A stretch of 49,332 nucleotides of DNA from DSOI01 sp041394885 (GTDB lineage: Bacteria; Acidobacteriota; Terriglobia; Bryobacterales; Bryobacteraceae): assembly GCA_041394885.1 (NCBI GenBank), contig JAWKHI010000050.1:1-49332 (forward strand), written 5' to 3'. Every line of letters begins with the position of its first letter. The stretch's first letter is position 1. The notes under the pieces are model-generated. The model searched no databases. It was not told where the DNA came from and saw only the letters and a list, made by a program, of their open reading frames with translations. The position numbers were made by a program, and so were the translations under genes. Of the stretch, positions 26,555 to 34,928 are shown one piece after another.

Positions 26555-28399
26555 ATGATAGCAGTGGCTAAGTACGATGTGCTCGTAATCGGCGGCGGTC
26601 ATGCCGGGTGTGAGGCCGCGCGGGCCTGCGCCCGAATGGGCGTGCGGACGGCGATGGTGACTATGAATTTGGACCTGATCGGCCAAATGTCCTGCAACCC
26701 GGCAATCGGAGGGATCGCTAAGGGTCACCTGGTTCGGGAGGTGGACGCGCTGGGCGGGTTGATGGGTGAGGTTGCCGACGCAGTGGGGATTCAGTTCCGG
26801 CTGCTTAACACGAGTCGGGGGCCGGCCGTATGGTCGCCCCGAGCGCAGTGCGACAAGAAGCAGTATCGGTTTCGGGTGCGGGAGATGCTCGAGAGGGAGC
26901 CGGAACTGCGTATTTTGCAGGCGGAGGTGGCGGGGTTGGTTCTGGAGTCCGGGCGTGTTCGTGGTGTGCACCTGCGGGATGGCCGGAAGGTGGAGTGCGG
27001 CGCGGTGGTCGTGACGACAGGAACGTTTCTGAATGGTTTGGCTCATGTCGGCGAGAGCACTTACAGTTGCGGACGTAACGGGGAGGCGCCGTCGAATCTG
27101 CTGGGCGATCAGTTGAGAGGTTCCGGGTTGCAGTGGACTCGCCTCAAGACGGGAACGCCGCCTCGGCTGGATGGCCGGAGTATCGATTGGTCGCGGTTCG
27201 AGGCGCAGGATGGCGACCCGATTCCTACTCCGTTTTCCTTCATGACCGAGCGGATCGACAGGCCGCAGATTCAGTGTCATATCGGGTATACAACTGATCG
27301 GACAAAGCGGGTGATTGAGGCGGCGATCGCCCGGTCACCGCTCTATAGCGGCCAGATCGAGGGAATCGGTCCGCGGTATTGCCCTTCCATCGAGGACAAG
27401 TTCGTCAAGTTCCCGGACCGGGCGCGGCATCAGATCTTCCTCGAGCCCGAGGGCGTCGATACGAACGAGGTCTACGTGAATGGCATGTCAACGAGCATGC
27501 CGATCGATGTGCAGGCGGAAATGCTCTCGTCGATCGAGGGATTGGAAGACGTCGAGATGATTCGTCCGGGTTATGCGATTGAGTACGACGCCATCGATCC
27601 GCGGGAGTTGACGCATGGCTTGGAGGTGAAGAAGATTCCCGGGTTGTATTTAGCCGGGCAGATCAATGGTACCTCGGGTTACGAGGAGGCGGCTTGCCAG
27701 GGTCTGATGGCGGGAATTAACGCCGCGCGCTCGGTTGGGGGGCAGGATGGGTTTTCCATCGGCCGTAGCGAGGGATACACCGGGATTCTGATTGACGATC
27801 TGGTCACGAAAGGTGCGGACGAGCCGTATCGTATGTTCACGTCGCGGGCGGAGTTTCGCCTGCACCTGCGGATCGACAACGCGGATGAACGGCTGACGGA
27901 GGCGGGTCGGCGTGTAGGGTTGGTTCGTGACGATCGGTGGTCTGAGTTCGAGAAGAAGCGGGCGCACAAGGCGGCGATTTCGGCTTGGTTGCTGCGTGAG
28001 CGTGTGAGCGGCGAGGTCACGCGTGGGATGGCTTCCGACGATCGTCCAACATACGCCGTGTGGTTGCGACGTCCTGAGGCCCGTATTTCAGCGTTGCTGA
28101 TCGAGATCGAGAGTGTTTTGGGTGAGTCGCCAGCACGGGGCGTTTTGGCTACGGTGGAAACCGAGATGAAGTATGAGGGATACCTGCGCCAGCAGGAACG
28201 GCAGATTGCCCGGCTCCGGGATGGTGGGGATCGTTTGATCCCGCAGGATTTCGCATATGCGCGGGTTCCTGGGTTGTCGCGTGAGATTCAGGAGAAGCTG
28301 TCTCGGGTTTCGCCAAAGACGTTGGGTCAGGCTGCTCGAGTTCCCGGTGTGACTCCCGCCGCTATTTCGGTACTCGACGTGTACCTGCGGCTATCGTGA
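26555..28399 (+). CDS. mnmG: tRNA uridine-5-carboxymethylaminomethyl modification enzyme MnmG (GidA)
   Basis: A 614-residue FAD protein of normal length. ATG 26555 (MIAVAKYDVLVIGGG) is used; GTG 26564 is a possible alternative. FAD motif GGGHAGCEAA (13-22), then MSCNPAIGGIAKGHLVREVD, TGTFLNGLAHVGE, RLKTGTPPRLDGRSIDWS, GPRYCPSIEDK and INGTSGYEEAACQG. With MnmE it makes the wobble modification of several tRNAs. In many bacteria rsmG follows; here none does. Third codon positions are strongly G-rich, in contrast to parA just downstream. Confidence 0.97.
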   Translation: MIAVAKYDVLVIGGGHAGCEAARACARMGVRTAMVTMNLDLIGQMSCNPAIGGIAKGHLVREVDALGGLMGEVADAVGIQFRLLNTSRGPAVWSPRAQCDKKQYRFRVREMLEREPELRILQAEVAGLVLESGRVRGVHLRDGRKVECGAVVVTTGTFLNGLAHVGESTYSCGRNGEAPSNLLGDQLRGSGLQWTRLKTGTPPRLDGRSIDWSRFEAQDGDPIPTPFSFMTERIDRPQIQCHIGYTTDRTKRVIEAAIARSPLYSGQIEGIGPRYCPSIEDKFVKFPDRARHQIFLEPEGVDTNEVYVNGMSTSMPIDVQAEMLSSIEGLEDVEMIRPGYAIEYDAIDPRELTHGLEVKKIPGLYLAGQINGTSGYEEAACQGLMAGINAARSVGGQDGFSIGRSEGYTGILIDDLVTKGADEPYRMFTSRAEFRLHLRIDNADERLTEAGRRVGLVRDDRWSEFEKKRAHKAAISAWLLRERVSGEVTRGMASDDRPTYAVWLRRPEARISALLIEIESVLGESPARGVLATVETEMKYEGYLRQQERQIARLRDGGDRLIPQDFAYARVPGLSREIQEKLSRVSPKTLGQAARVPGVTPAAISVLDVYLRLS

Positions 28400-28740
28400 C
28401 GATCAGTGGAATCGTGGGTGCGTCGAGATCCGGCTCAGTTTCGGTCCGAGTCCGGAGGCGGTTGGGACGATCAGCTTGTCATAGAAACGTACCGGTCTGG
28501 ATCCGCCAAGAACACCGGAGCGAGGGGGAGTTCATGGGCGTGGGTGAAGCTGTAGCGTGGGCTACCGGTCCCAGAGGCGGTGTTGAATGTGGTGCGAGTG
28601 TCGACGCCGGATTGGTCAGGTGTGCACTAGGAATGTGCGGGAGGGAAGGCGGATGCGGGCCTTGTGTCTGTCTCCAGGGTGTGGGTTCACGAACCGGACA
28701 GGGCGGACGCGCGGATCAGTGGTGAGTCCACGGAGAGGTG

Positions 28741-28756
28741 TGTTTCACGTGAAACG
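28741..28756. promoter_or_regulatory. parS: parS site 1
   Basis: TGTTTCACGTGAAACG matches the bacterial parS palindrome TGTTTCACGTGAAACA at 15 of 16 positions. It is 112 bp upstream of parA. ParB should nucleate here. Confidence 0.93.
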
Positions 28757-28817
28757 TGTTGCTGGTGGAACACGATAGCACCGAATCTCCAAATTGGAAC
28801 ATTACCCGACCTGCTAT

Positions 28818-28833
28818 GGTTTCACGTGGAACG
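28818..28833. promoter_or_regulatory. parS: parS site 2, imperfect
   Basis: GGTTTCACGTGGAACG keeps the central TTTCACGTG and the outer GAAC. It differs from the palindrome at three positions, one of them the common G of the TTCCACGTGAAAC variant. It lies 35 bp upstream of parA, close enough for ParB binding to affect parA expression. Confidence 0.85.
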
Positions 28834-28868
28834 CAGTCGCGTGATACCATGAGGACAACCCACAAACA

Positions 28869-29660
28869 ATGGCCAAGATAATCGCGATCGCCAACCAAAA
28901 GGGTGGCGTTGGCAAAACTACAACGGCGATCAATCTTGCTGCGTCACTGGCCGCCAATGACGTCAAGGTCCTCGTTGTCGACGCAGATCCCCAAGGCAAC
29001 TCTACCACCGGACTCGGAATCACCAAGGCAACCCTCGAACGTACGCTCTACCATGTCCTCTCCGGCGAACTCTCCGCCCAGGAAACCATCGTACCCACCA
29101 CCATGGAGGGTCTCGACCTCCTACCCGGAGACAAGAATCTAGTCGGCGCCAACATTGAACTCATCGACATCGTCGACCGAGAAAGCCTCCTCCGCCGCAG
29201 AATAGGCCCCCTTCGCGACTCCTACCAGTTCATCCTGATCGACTGCCCTCCTGCCCTCGATCTCCTCACCCTCAATGCCCTCATGGCCGCTGATTCGGTC
29301 CTGATCCCCATCCAATGCGAATTCTTCGCCCTCGAAGGGATCTCCCAGCTCATGGATACCATCGAACGCGTCAACGAGGCCTTCGGCCACACGCTCCACC
29401 TCGAAGGCATCCTGCTCACCATGTTCGATGACCGAACTACCCTCGGAAAGCAAGTCGCCCAGGACCTGAAAGAATTCTTCGACAAAGACGTCTTCCAAAC
29501 CGTCATCCCCCGCAGCATCCGCCTCGCGGAAGCACCCAGCCACGGTAAGCCAATCCTGCTCTACGACGTCCGCTCCAAAGGTGCCGAGAGCTACATCAAG
29601 CTTGCCAAGGAGATCCTCGAAAATGAACAAGCCCGACGCGACACGCAAAGCGCTGGGTAG
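28869..29660 (+). CDS. parA: chromosome partitioning ATPase ParA (Soj)
   Basis: A 263-residue protein starting at MAKIIAIANQ. Deviant Walker A KGGVGKTT (11-18), Walker A' VVDADPQGNSTTGLG and Walker B LIDCPPALDLLTLNAL are all present. No N-terminal HTH, so it is a chromosomal Soj-type ATPase. It segregates origins with ParB and parS. The coding strand is extremely C-rich (one 60-base line at 29221 has 28 C and 7 G). Overlaps parB by 38 bp. Confidence 0.97.
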   Translation: MAKIIAIANQKGGVGKTTTAINLAASLAANDVKVLVVDADPQGNSTTGLGITKATLERTLYHVLSGELSAQETIVPTTMEGLDLLPGDKNLVGANIELIDIVDRESLLRRRIGPLRDSYQFILIDCPPALDLLTLNALMAADSVLIPIQCEFFALEGISQLMDTIERVNEAFGHTLHLEGILLTMFDDRTTLGKQVAQDLKEFFDKDVFQTVIPRSIRLAEAPSHGKPILLYDVRSKGAESYIKLAKEILENEQARRDTQSAG

Positions 29661-30555
29661 AGGCCTGTCGTCGCTTCTCCCTTCGCGGCCCATCGCCACA
29701 CCGCAGCCCGAACCATCTCCGCCCGGTGAAACCGCCGCTCCAGCGGAGCCCTCGCTCGCCGCCCGCACCCTCCCGATTTCCGAGATTGACCCCAATCCCG
29801 TCCAGCCGAGGACCGTCTTCCAGGAACAACGCCTTCGCGAACTCGCCGACTCCATCCGCGCCAATGGACTCATCCAGCCGCTGATCGTACGGCGTCGCGG
29901 TGCACGCTTCGAACTCATCGCCGGTGAACGCCGCTGGAGGGCCGCTCGCCTGGCAGGCCTTGACGATGTGCCCGTCGTTGTTCAAGACCTTGCCGACGAA
30001 AAGCTCCTCGAGGTCTCCCTCATCGAGAACATCCAGCGCGAAGACCTCAACCCAATCGAAGTCGCCGTCGCGTATGATCGGCTCGCTCGCGAGCACGACC
30101 TCAGCCACGAAGAAATTGGACGCCGCACCGGCAAGGATCGAGCTACCATCACCAACATGATCCGCCTCCTCAAGCTCCCCAACGAGGTGCAGATTCTGCT
30201 GGCCGAACACCGCCTCTCCATGGGTCACGCCCGCGCCATCCTCGGCATCGCGGATCCCGACCAGCAACGCCACCTCGCTGACACCACCGCCGCTCAGGGT
30301 CTTTCGGTGAGACAAGTAGAACGAAACGTTCAGAAACTAAATGAGCGACGAGACCCCTCGGAAGACGACCAACCCGAAGAGCCCAAACAGGATCCCAACG
30401 TCAAAGCAGCCACTCAGGAACTCGAACGCATTCTAGGCACACGCGTCCGGATCATCGAAAAGTCCACCAAGCGTGGCCGTATCGAAATCGACTACTTCTC
30501 CCCGGACGACCTCCAGCGCATCTACGAACTTATCGCCGGTCCCGCCGAAGAATAG
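29623..30555 (+). CDS. parB: chromosome partitioning protein ParB (Spo0J)
   Basis: A 310-residue protein; ATG 29623 has AAGGAG nine bases upstream and yields the typical MNKPDATRKALGRGLSSLLP start. ParB/Srx CTPase domain: RELADSIRANGLIQPLIVRR, IAGERRWRAARLAGL, SLIENIQREDLNPIEVA. HTH: RTGKDRATITNMIRLLKLP and HRLSMGHARAILGI. The C-terminal dimerisation domain ends FSPDDLQRIYELI. It loads on the two parS sites upstream. Overlaps the end of parA and converges on the next gene with only 4 bp between stops. Confidence 0.97.
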   Translation: MNKPDATRKALGRGLSSLLPSRPIATPQPEPSPPGETAAPAEPSLAARTLPISEIDPNPVQPRTVFQEQRLRELADSIRANGLIQPLIVRRRGARFELIAGERRWRAARLAGLDDVPVVVQDLADEKLLEVSLIENIQREDLNPIEVAVAYDRLAREHDLSHEEIGRRTGKDRATITNMIRLLKLPNEVQILLAEHRLSMGHARAILGIADPDQQRHLADTTAAQGLSVRQVERNVQKLNERRDPSEDDQPEEPKQDPNVKAATQELERILGTRVRIIEKSTKRGRIEIDYFSPDDLQRIYELIAGPAEE

Positions 30556-30559
30556 CTAC

Positions 30560-32158
30560 CTACCGCCGAACGATCTGTCCCGGTCGCGCCCCGGTGTGCT
30601 TTCCCTTATCCAACACCACCCGACCGTTCACCACCACGAACTCCACTCCCGTCGCATACTGATGCGGCTTCTCAAACGTCGCATTGTCGATCACTCGCTC
30701 CGCATCGAAGACGGTCAGATCCGCAGCCATCCCCGGACGCACCAAACCCCGATTCCATACACGAATCTTCCCCGCGTTCGCCGACGTCATCTTCCGCACC
30801 GCCTCCTCGAGCGTGATCACCTTATCCTCGCGGACGTACCGCCCCAGCACCCGGGGAAACGTCCCATAATAACGCGGGTGAGGATTCCCCCGCGCTAGCG
30901 GACCCTCGGTCGCCACCGCCGTCCCATCCGAGCCGATCGAAACAAACGGCTGCTTCATCGCGAACCGCATGTCGTCTTCATTGTGGTGAAAATACACAGT
31001 CGGCACCGAGCCTCGATTCTCCTCCAAGACATGAAACAGCGCGTCCACCGGATCCATCTTCAAATCCGCGATCACGTCGCTCATGCGCTTCCCTTCGTAC
31101 TTCTTGAACGCCGGATTGGAGAACGACACCAGCAACATTCCCTCCCAGGACCCCGTCGCCGTGTAGTGGTTATACCAATTCGACCCTGGGATGCCATTGA
31201 GAATCTCGCTCTCCAGGCGCGCGCGAAGCGATCGGTCCTTCAAACGCCGCAGCATCGCCTCCCGGCCGCCCTCGTGGGCCCACGGAGGAACGATGGTCGC
31301 CAGGTTGTTCTGTCCCGCGCGATACGGATAGACATGCGCCTCCACCTCCTGACCACGCCGCCGCGCCGCCGCAATCGATTCGATCAGCTCCGGCATCTGC
31401 CCCCACAACTTATGCTCGGCGATCTTCAGATGGATGATATCAACCGGGACCTTCGCCCGCCGTCCAATCTCCAGAGCCTCCGCCACGGATTCGAACACAC
31501 CGAAACCCTCGGTCCGCATATGCGTCGAGTAGATTCCGCCGGACTCCCCGGCCACCTCGCACATTGCCACCAGTGTCGCCGTGTCAATCCACGACCCAGG
31601 AGGTCCGCTCAACGAGCTGGCGACGCCAAGCGCCCCATCCGCCATCGCTTCTCGAACCACCGCACGCATCCGATCCAGCTCAGCAGCCGTCGGCGGACCC
31701 GCCTTCTCCCCCCGCACATTCGTCCACACCTGCGAGGACCCCACATATGTACCGATGTTCGTTGCAACGCCCCGCCGCAGCACTTCCGCGAAGTAATCCT
31801 TCAAACGAGGAAACTCGGCCGACGGAGCCGCCGACCCGCCCTCCCCGAATATCATCGTCGTCACACCCTGCCGGACCATCGATTGCGCATTCCCATCCAC
31901 GAGAATCGAATTGTCCGAGTGATTGTGGATATCGATGAACCCGGGAGCCAGCACCAAGCCTCGTGCGTCGATCGTCCGCGTCGCCGGCTGACCCGCCAGC
32001 CGCCCCATCGCGGCAATCGTTCCGCCACGCACGGCCACATCGGCCACGAACGATGGATTACCCGTGCCGTCCACCACCCGCGCATTGGTTATCAGGAGAT
32101 CGAAAGGCTGTCCGTACGCAATCGAGCAGCCCACAAGGAACTGGAAGAACCGATTCAT
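30560..32158 (-). CDS. exported N-acyl-D-amino-acid deacylase-like amidohydrolase
   Basis: A 532-residue protein. The N-terminus (MNRFFQFLVGC) is a short hydrophobic signal with a possible lipobox L-V-G-C (8-11). The amidohydrolase body starts LLITNARVVDGTG, has the metal motif APGFIDIHNHSDNSIL (71-86), GVTTMIFGEGGSAAP, YSTHMRTEG, DIIHLKIAEHK, VYFHHNEDDMRFAM and VSIGSDGTA, and ends RPGMAADLTVFDAERVID. This order matches D-aminoacylases and related DAN-type deacylases; dihydroorotase-like relatives are less likely. It would release D-amino acids or clean up acylated peptides outside the cytoplasm. Substrate unproven. Confidence 0.85.
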   Translation of the reverse strand: MNRFFQFLVGCSIAYGQPFDLLITNARVVDGTGNPSFVADVAVRGGTIAAMGRLAGQPATRTIDARGLVLAPGFIDIHNHSDNSILVDGNAQSMVRQGVTTMIFGEGGSAAPSAEFPRLKDYFAEVLRRGVATNIGTYVGSSQVWTNVRGEKAGPPTAAELDRMRAVVREAMADGALGVASSLSGPPGSWIDTATLVAMCEVAGESGGIYSTHMRTEGFGVFESVAEALEIGRRAKVPVDIIHLKIAEHKLWGQMPELIESIAAARRRGQEVEAHVYPYRAGQNNLATIVPPWAHEGGREAMLRRLKDRSLRARLESEILNGIPGSNWYNHYTATGSWEGMLLVSFSNPAFKKYEGKRMSDVIADLKMDPVDALFHVLEENRGSVPTVYFHHNEDDMRFAMKQPFVSIGSDGTAVATEGPLARGNPHPRYYGTFPRVLGRYVREDKVITLEEAVRKMTSANAGKIRVWNRGLVRPGMAADLTVFDAERVIDNATFEKPHQYATGVEFVVVNGRVVLDKGKHTGARPGQIVRR

Positions 32159-32199
32159 AGGAGGAGTGTATCAACACTCCTCCACCCAAACTGCAACCA

Positions 32200-33114
32200 C
32201 TAGATCTCGCTCCGCCCGGTAGAGAGGAACTCCCTCATCGATGGCGCCAGATTTCCCGCCACCATCCGGTTCTCCTCCGCCGGAAGGTCCGACACCACCC
32301 ACGCCATGTATTCCCCACCCTCGAAAGCCGCAACCGAATAGACGCCGCTTCGCTCCGAGTAGATCGGGATCCCCGCTTGGACCAGTCCCGGAACGATCCC
32401 CGGAACATCGAAATGCTCGGCGTCGGTCCGCCGTGCCACCACAACCGAGAGCATCCGCCGTGAAGGTTCTACATACGTGAAGTGCACGAACCGCCGATTC
32501 TGGGCCGTGCAGCGGTGTGCCAACAACAGCGTGTAGCGCGAAGGGATGAACCGCGCGGCAATCGTCTGCAGTGGCGACCAATCCTCGTTCAATCGTTGCC
32601 GACCCTTCACCGCGCCGGGAGCCGGAAAGCCCGAAGGATACTTCCGTCCCATCGCGCAATGCAGGTGATCGCCCAAACCCCCGCGCGCGAAATGCGCCAC
32701 ACGGCCAAACGCAGCCTCTATGAACGAAGCCTGCTCGCTGCCGGACATCTCCGAAAGGGCTCTCCCGGACGATCGCCACTCCCGCACTGACAGCACCCCC
32801 ACAGTCATCATCACCGCTGCCGCCACCGCTACCATCGCCCATCCGCTACTCGAGAACGGCGAACGGCCGTCCCTTTCGATCCGGCTGCGGACACGCGCAG
32901 CCAGATCTACCGGAGCCACCTCGCCGCGCACCGCCCGCCGCACATGATTACGCACCGACATCCGCTCGTCGTGCATCGCCTGACACGCGCGGCAGCTCTC
33001 CAAATGCCGCAGCACCTCGTGGTTGGTCTCAACCAGCAACTCGCCGCTCACATAAGAATCCAACTGCCGCCGCACCTTCTCGCAACTACCCGCGCTGAAT
33101 GGAATCACACTCAT
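32200..33114 (-). CDS. zinc-finger anti-sigma factor with long outer domain
   Basis: A 304-residue protein. C11 and H37-x3-C41-x2-C44 form the zf-HC2 anti-sigma motif (NHEVLRHLESCRACQAMHDE). One transmembrane helix at about 91-110 (WAMVAVAAAVMMTVGVLS). The extracytoplasmic part (111-304) is nearly 200 residues and includes HLHCAMGRKYPSG and AHRCTAQNRRFVHFTY, with two well-separated Cys that could be redox-active or bind metal. It overlaps the ECF gene stop (ATGA). The outer domain is probably the sensor; the signal is unknown. Confidence 0.87.
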   Translation of the reverse strand: MSVIPFSAGSCEKVRRQLDSYVSGELLVETNHEVLRHLESCRACQAMHDERMSVRNHVRRAVRGEVAPVDLAARVRSRIERDGRSPFSSSGWAMVAVAAAVMMTVGVLSVREWRSSGRALSEMSGSEQASFIEAAFGRVAHFARGGLGDHLHCAMGRKYPSGFPAPGAVKGRQRLNEDWSPLQTIAARFIPSRYTLLLAHRCTAQNRRFVHFTYVEPSRRMLSVVVARRTDAEHFDVPGIVPGLVQAGIPIYSERSGVYSVAAFEGGEYMAWVVSDLPAEENRMVAGNLAPSMREFLSTGRSEI

Positions 33115-33695
33115 GCTCGCTGACCCTCCTGATTTGAAACTGCCGTCACCCCCACCCCGATCCCGTATCCCGGCGCCACTTCCGACAGCTCTCGCCGCAG
33201 CAGCTTCCTCGCCCGGCTCAAACGGCTCATTACCGTGCCGATCGGGATATCCAGTATCGAGGCCACTTCCTTGTACGCAAACTCCTCCACATCGGCAAGA
33301 AGCACCACTGCCCTGAAGTCCGCCGGAATGCGGTCGAGCGCGGCAAGGATCTCCTTATCCGACAACCGCTCCGGCACCGGACCCGCCGGCGCCTCAGCCA
33401 GATCCAGGACGTCCTCGCCATCCTTCACCATCCGCGGACTGAACCACTTTCGCCGGTAGTGATGAACGCTGTTGAACAGGATCCGGAACAGCCACGCCCG
33501 GCAATTGGTTCCCATCTCGAAACGGTCGAACGACTTCCAGGCTTGCAGGTAGACATCCTGGATCACATCGTCGGCCCGCGTCCGGTCCCCGACCATCCGC
33601 GCTGCCGTCCGGTAAAGGTCGTTCAAGTGCGGCATGGCGGCGGACTCGAAATCGGCCGTCCTGTTCTGCTCTCGTACGAAGGCGCTTAAAAACAC
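33111..33695 (-). CDS. ECF RNA polymerase sigma factor, RpoE-like
   Basis: A 194-residue sigma factor. GTG 33695 was chosen because a GGGGGG tract lies nine bases before it and the protein then starts MFLSAFVREQNRTADFES; ATG 33635 (MPHLNDLYRTA) is a shorter option. Region 2: DVIQDVYLQAWKSFDRFEMG followed by NCRAWLFRILFNSVHHYRRK. Region 4: ALDRIPADFRAVVLLADVEE, YKEVASILDIPIGTVMSRLS. Stop overlaps the anti-sigma ATG. The combination NCRAWLF with HHYRRKW is common in RpoE/SigH-type factors of Acidobacteria. Confidence 0.93.
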   Translation of the reverse strand: MFLSAFVREQNRTADFESAAMPHLNDLYRTAARMVGDRTRADDVIQDVYLQAWKSFDRFEMGTNCRAWLFRILFNSVHHYRRKWFSPRMVKDGEDVLDLAEAPAGPVPERLSDKEILAALDRIPADFRAVVLLADVEEFAYKEVASILDIPIGTVMSRLSRARKLLRRELSEVAPGYGIGVGVTAVSNQEGQRA

Positions 33696-34040
33696 ACGAC
33701 ATGGCCCCCCTGTGGAGATGTTTCGCCCGGCACCGTCCACCACACAAGACGCATCATAGCCGCTTTATTCCCACCGGAACAAAATCATCCCCACCGCGAA
33801 TACACGGTAGAACGCAACGCCGGCGACCCTGCGCCCGATCCTCGCGTCGACGGCGCCATCGCCTAACTCCGTCACGAGCGAACCTGCCAAACAGCTGCAT
33901 CGGCATTGGCCGCCCGCAACCAGACGCGTCCCCGTCATTGCGAAGCCAATAACCTCAACCCCACCAACAACATACCCGGATCGGGTTTCCTCGCGTCCAA
34001 CCCCCACCCACCAAACTTATCCTCGAGGAGCGACGTAACA
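33696..34040. other. spacer with no supportable gene
   Basis: Frames here encode Arg/Pro/His-rich shadow peptides without start signals. It must hold the leftward ECF promoter and the promoter for the rightward gene at 34041, but I cannot point to clear hexamers. Confidence 0.5.
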
Positions 34041-34928
34041 GTGCCACTATCACGCGCCGAGGCCGCACGCAGCAACGGAGCCAAGTCCCGCGGACCCAGA
34101 ACCCAAGCCGGAAAATCCCGCTCCGCCCAAAACGCACGCAAGCATGGCGTCTTTTCCAAAACCTCCCTCCTTCCCACTGATGATCATCCCCACTTCGCCC
34201 CCGTTCTCCACCGGTACCTCGCTGCCCACCCGCACGCCTGCCCCAAAGCCCAATCCTGCCTCCGTACCCTCGCGCTCCTCGAACTCCAACTCGACCACTG
34301 CCGCCACCTCCAAGCCGCCCTGCTGCCCATCGCAAACAAGGCACACCGGCTCACGCTCGTCCTCCCCGCCTGGAATCGCCTCAGCCGCATCGAATCCCGG
34401 CTCCACCGCAAACTGGCCCTAACGGTCGCCCTGTGGATCCGCCTCGGCCGCCGCACGGGAAAAATCGAAAATGACCATTCGAACCCAACCCAGACCATCC
34501 AACCGCCCGCCACCTGCACTATCATGGTCTCGAACCAGAAATGCGATTCCTCGTCTCATCTCTCCTGTTCGCCGCGCTCCTCTTCGGTCAACCCCAAGCC
34601 ATCCTCAACCGCCGCTGCGCCGGTTGCCACAATCCCACAACCAAGGCCGGAAACCTCGTTCTTTCCAACCGCCCGGCGGATCCCGCCCGCCTCCTCGCCC
34701 GCATCGAAAAAGGCGAAATGCCGCCCGGCCAGAAACTGCCCGCAAGCGAAATTGCCGAACTCCGCGCCTGGGTCGACGCAGGCGCCCCGTGGGATGCCGC
34801 CCTGGTCCAGGCGCCGAAGCGCGCCGGTGCGGATTGGTGGTCTTTGCAGCCGCTACAAACCCAATCCGAACCCAATTCCATTGACGCCTTTCTTCGCGCG
34901 GCACTCTCCGCCCGTGGCCTCGCCATGA
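34041..34928 (+). CDS. small acidobacterial protein (RSNGAKSRGP motif) that has lost its stop
   Basis: GTG 34041 follows GAGGAG by ten bases and gives MPLSRAEAARSNGAKSRGPR then TQAGKSRSAQNARKHGVFSK. This Lys/Arg-rich start is a pattern I associate with short uncharacterised acidobacterial proteins. A helical part follows (CLRTLALLELQLDHCRHLQA, RIESRLHRKLALTVALWIRL). After about 34500 the composition turns to Pro/Ser/Arg-rich shadow, and the frame runs on for 388 bases inside the DUF1549 gene. The natural end is probably near 34530, and the stop has been lost by mutation or frameshift. Function unknown. Confidence 0.5.
   Translation: MPLSRAEAARSNGAKSRGPRTQAGKSRSAQNARKHGVFSKTSLLPTDDHPHFAPVLHRYLAAHPHACPKAQSCLRTLALLELQLDHCRHLQAALLPIANKAHRLTLVLPAWNRLSRIESRLHRKLALTVALWIRLGRRTGKIENDHSNPTQTIQPPATCTIMVSNQKCDSSSHLSCSPRSSSVNPKPSSTAAAPVATIPQPRPETSFFPTARRIPPASSPASKKAKCRPARNCPQAKLPNSAPGSTQAPRGMPPWSRRRSAPVRIGGLCSRYKPNPNPIPLTPFFARHSPPVASP

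Larger units (their letters stand above)
28400..28868. other. non-coding spacer between mnmG and parA
   Basis: A gap of 469 bp where rsmG (gidB) often lies. I looked for an RsmG-like G-S-G-x-G-F-P-G motif in the three forward frames and saw none. An open frame at 28396-28725 is Gly/Arg/Cys-rich and lacks a ribosome binding site. The recognisable content is two parS sites at the parA end. Confidence 0.7.

Noticed and set aside
28396..28725. 109-codon open frame after mnmG, considered as an rsmG remnant or a small gene.
   Set aside because: No RsmG motif in any forward frame, a GTG start overlapping the mnmG stop, no ribosome binding site and low-complexity Gly/Arg content.
33929..33950. GTCATTGCGAAGCCAAT resembles dispersed palindromic repeats seen in many bacteria.
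   Set aside because: Only one copy noticed in the window and no palindrome partner beside it.
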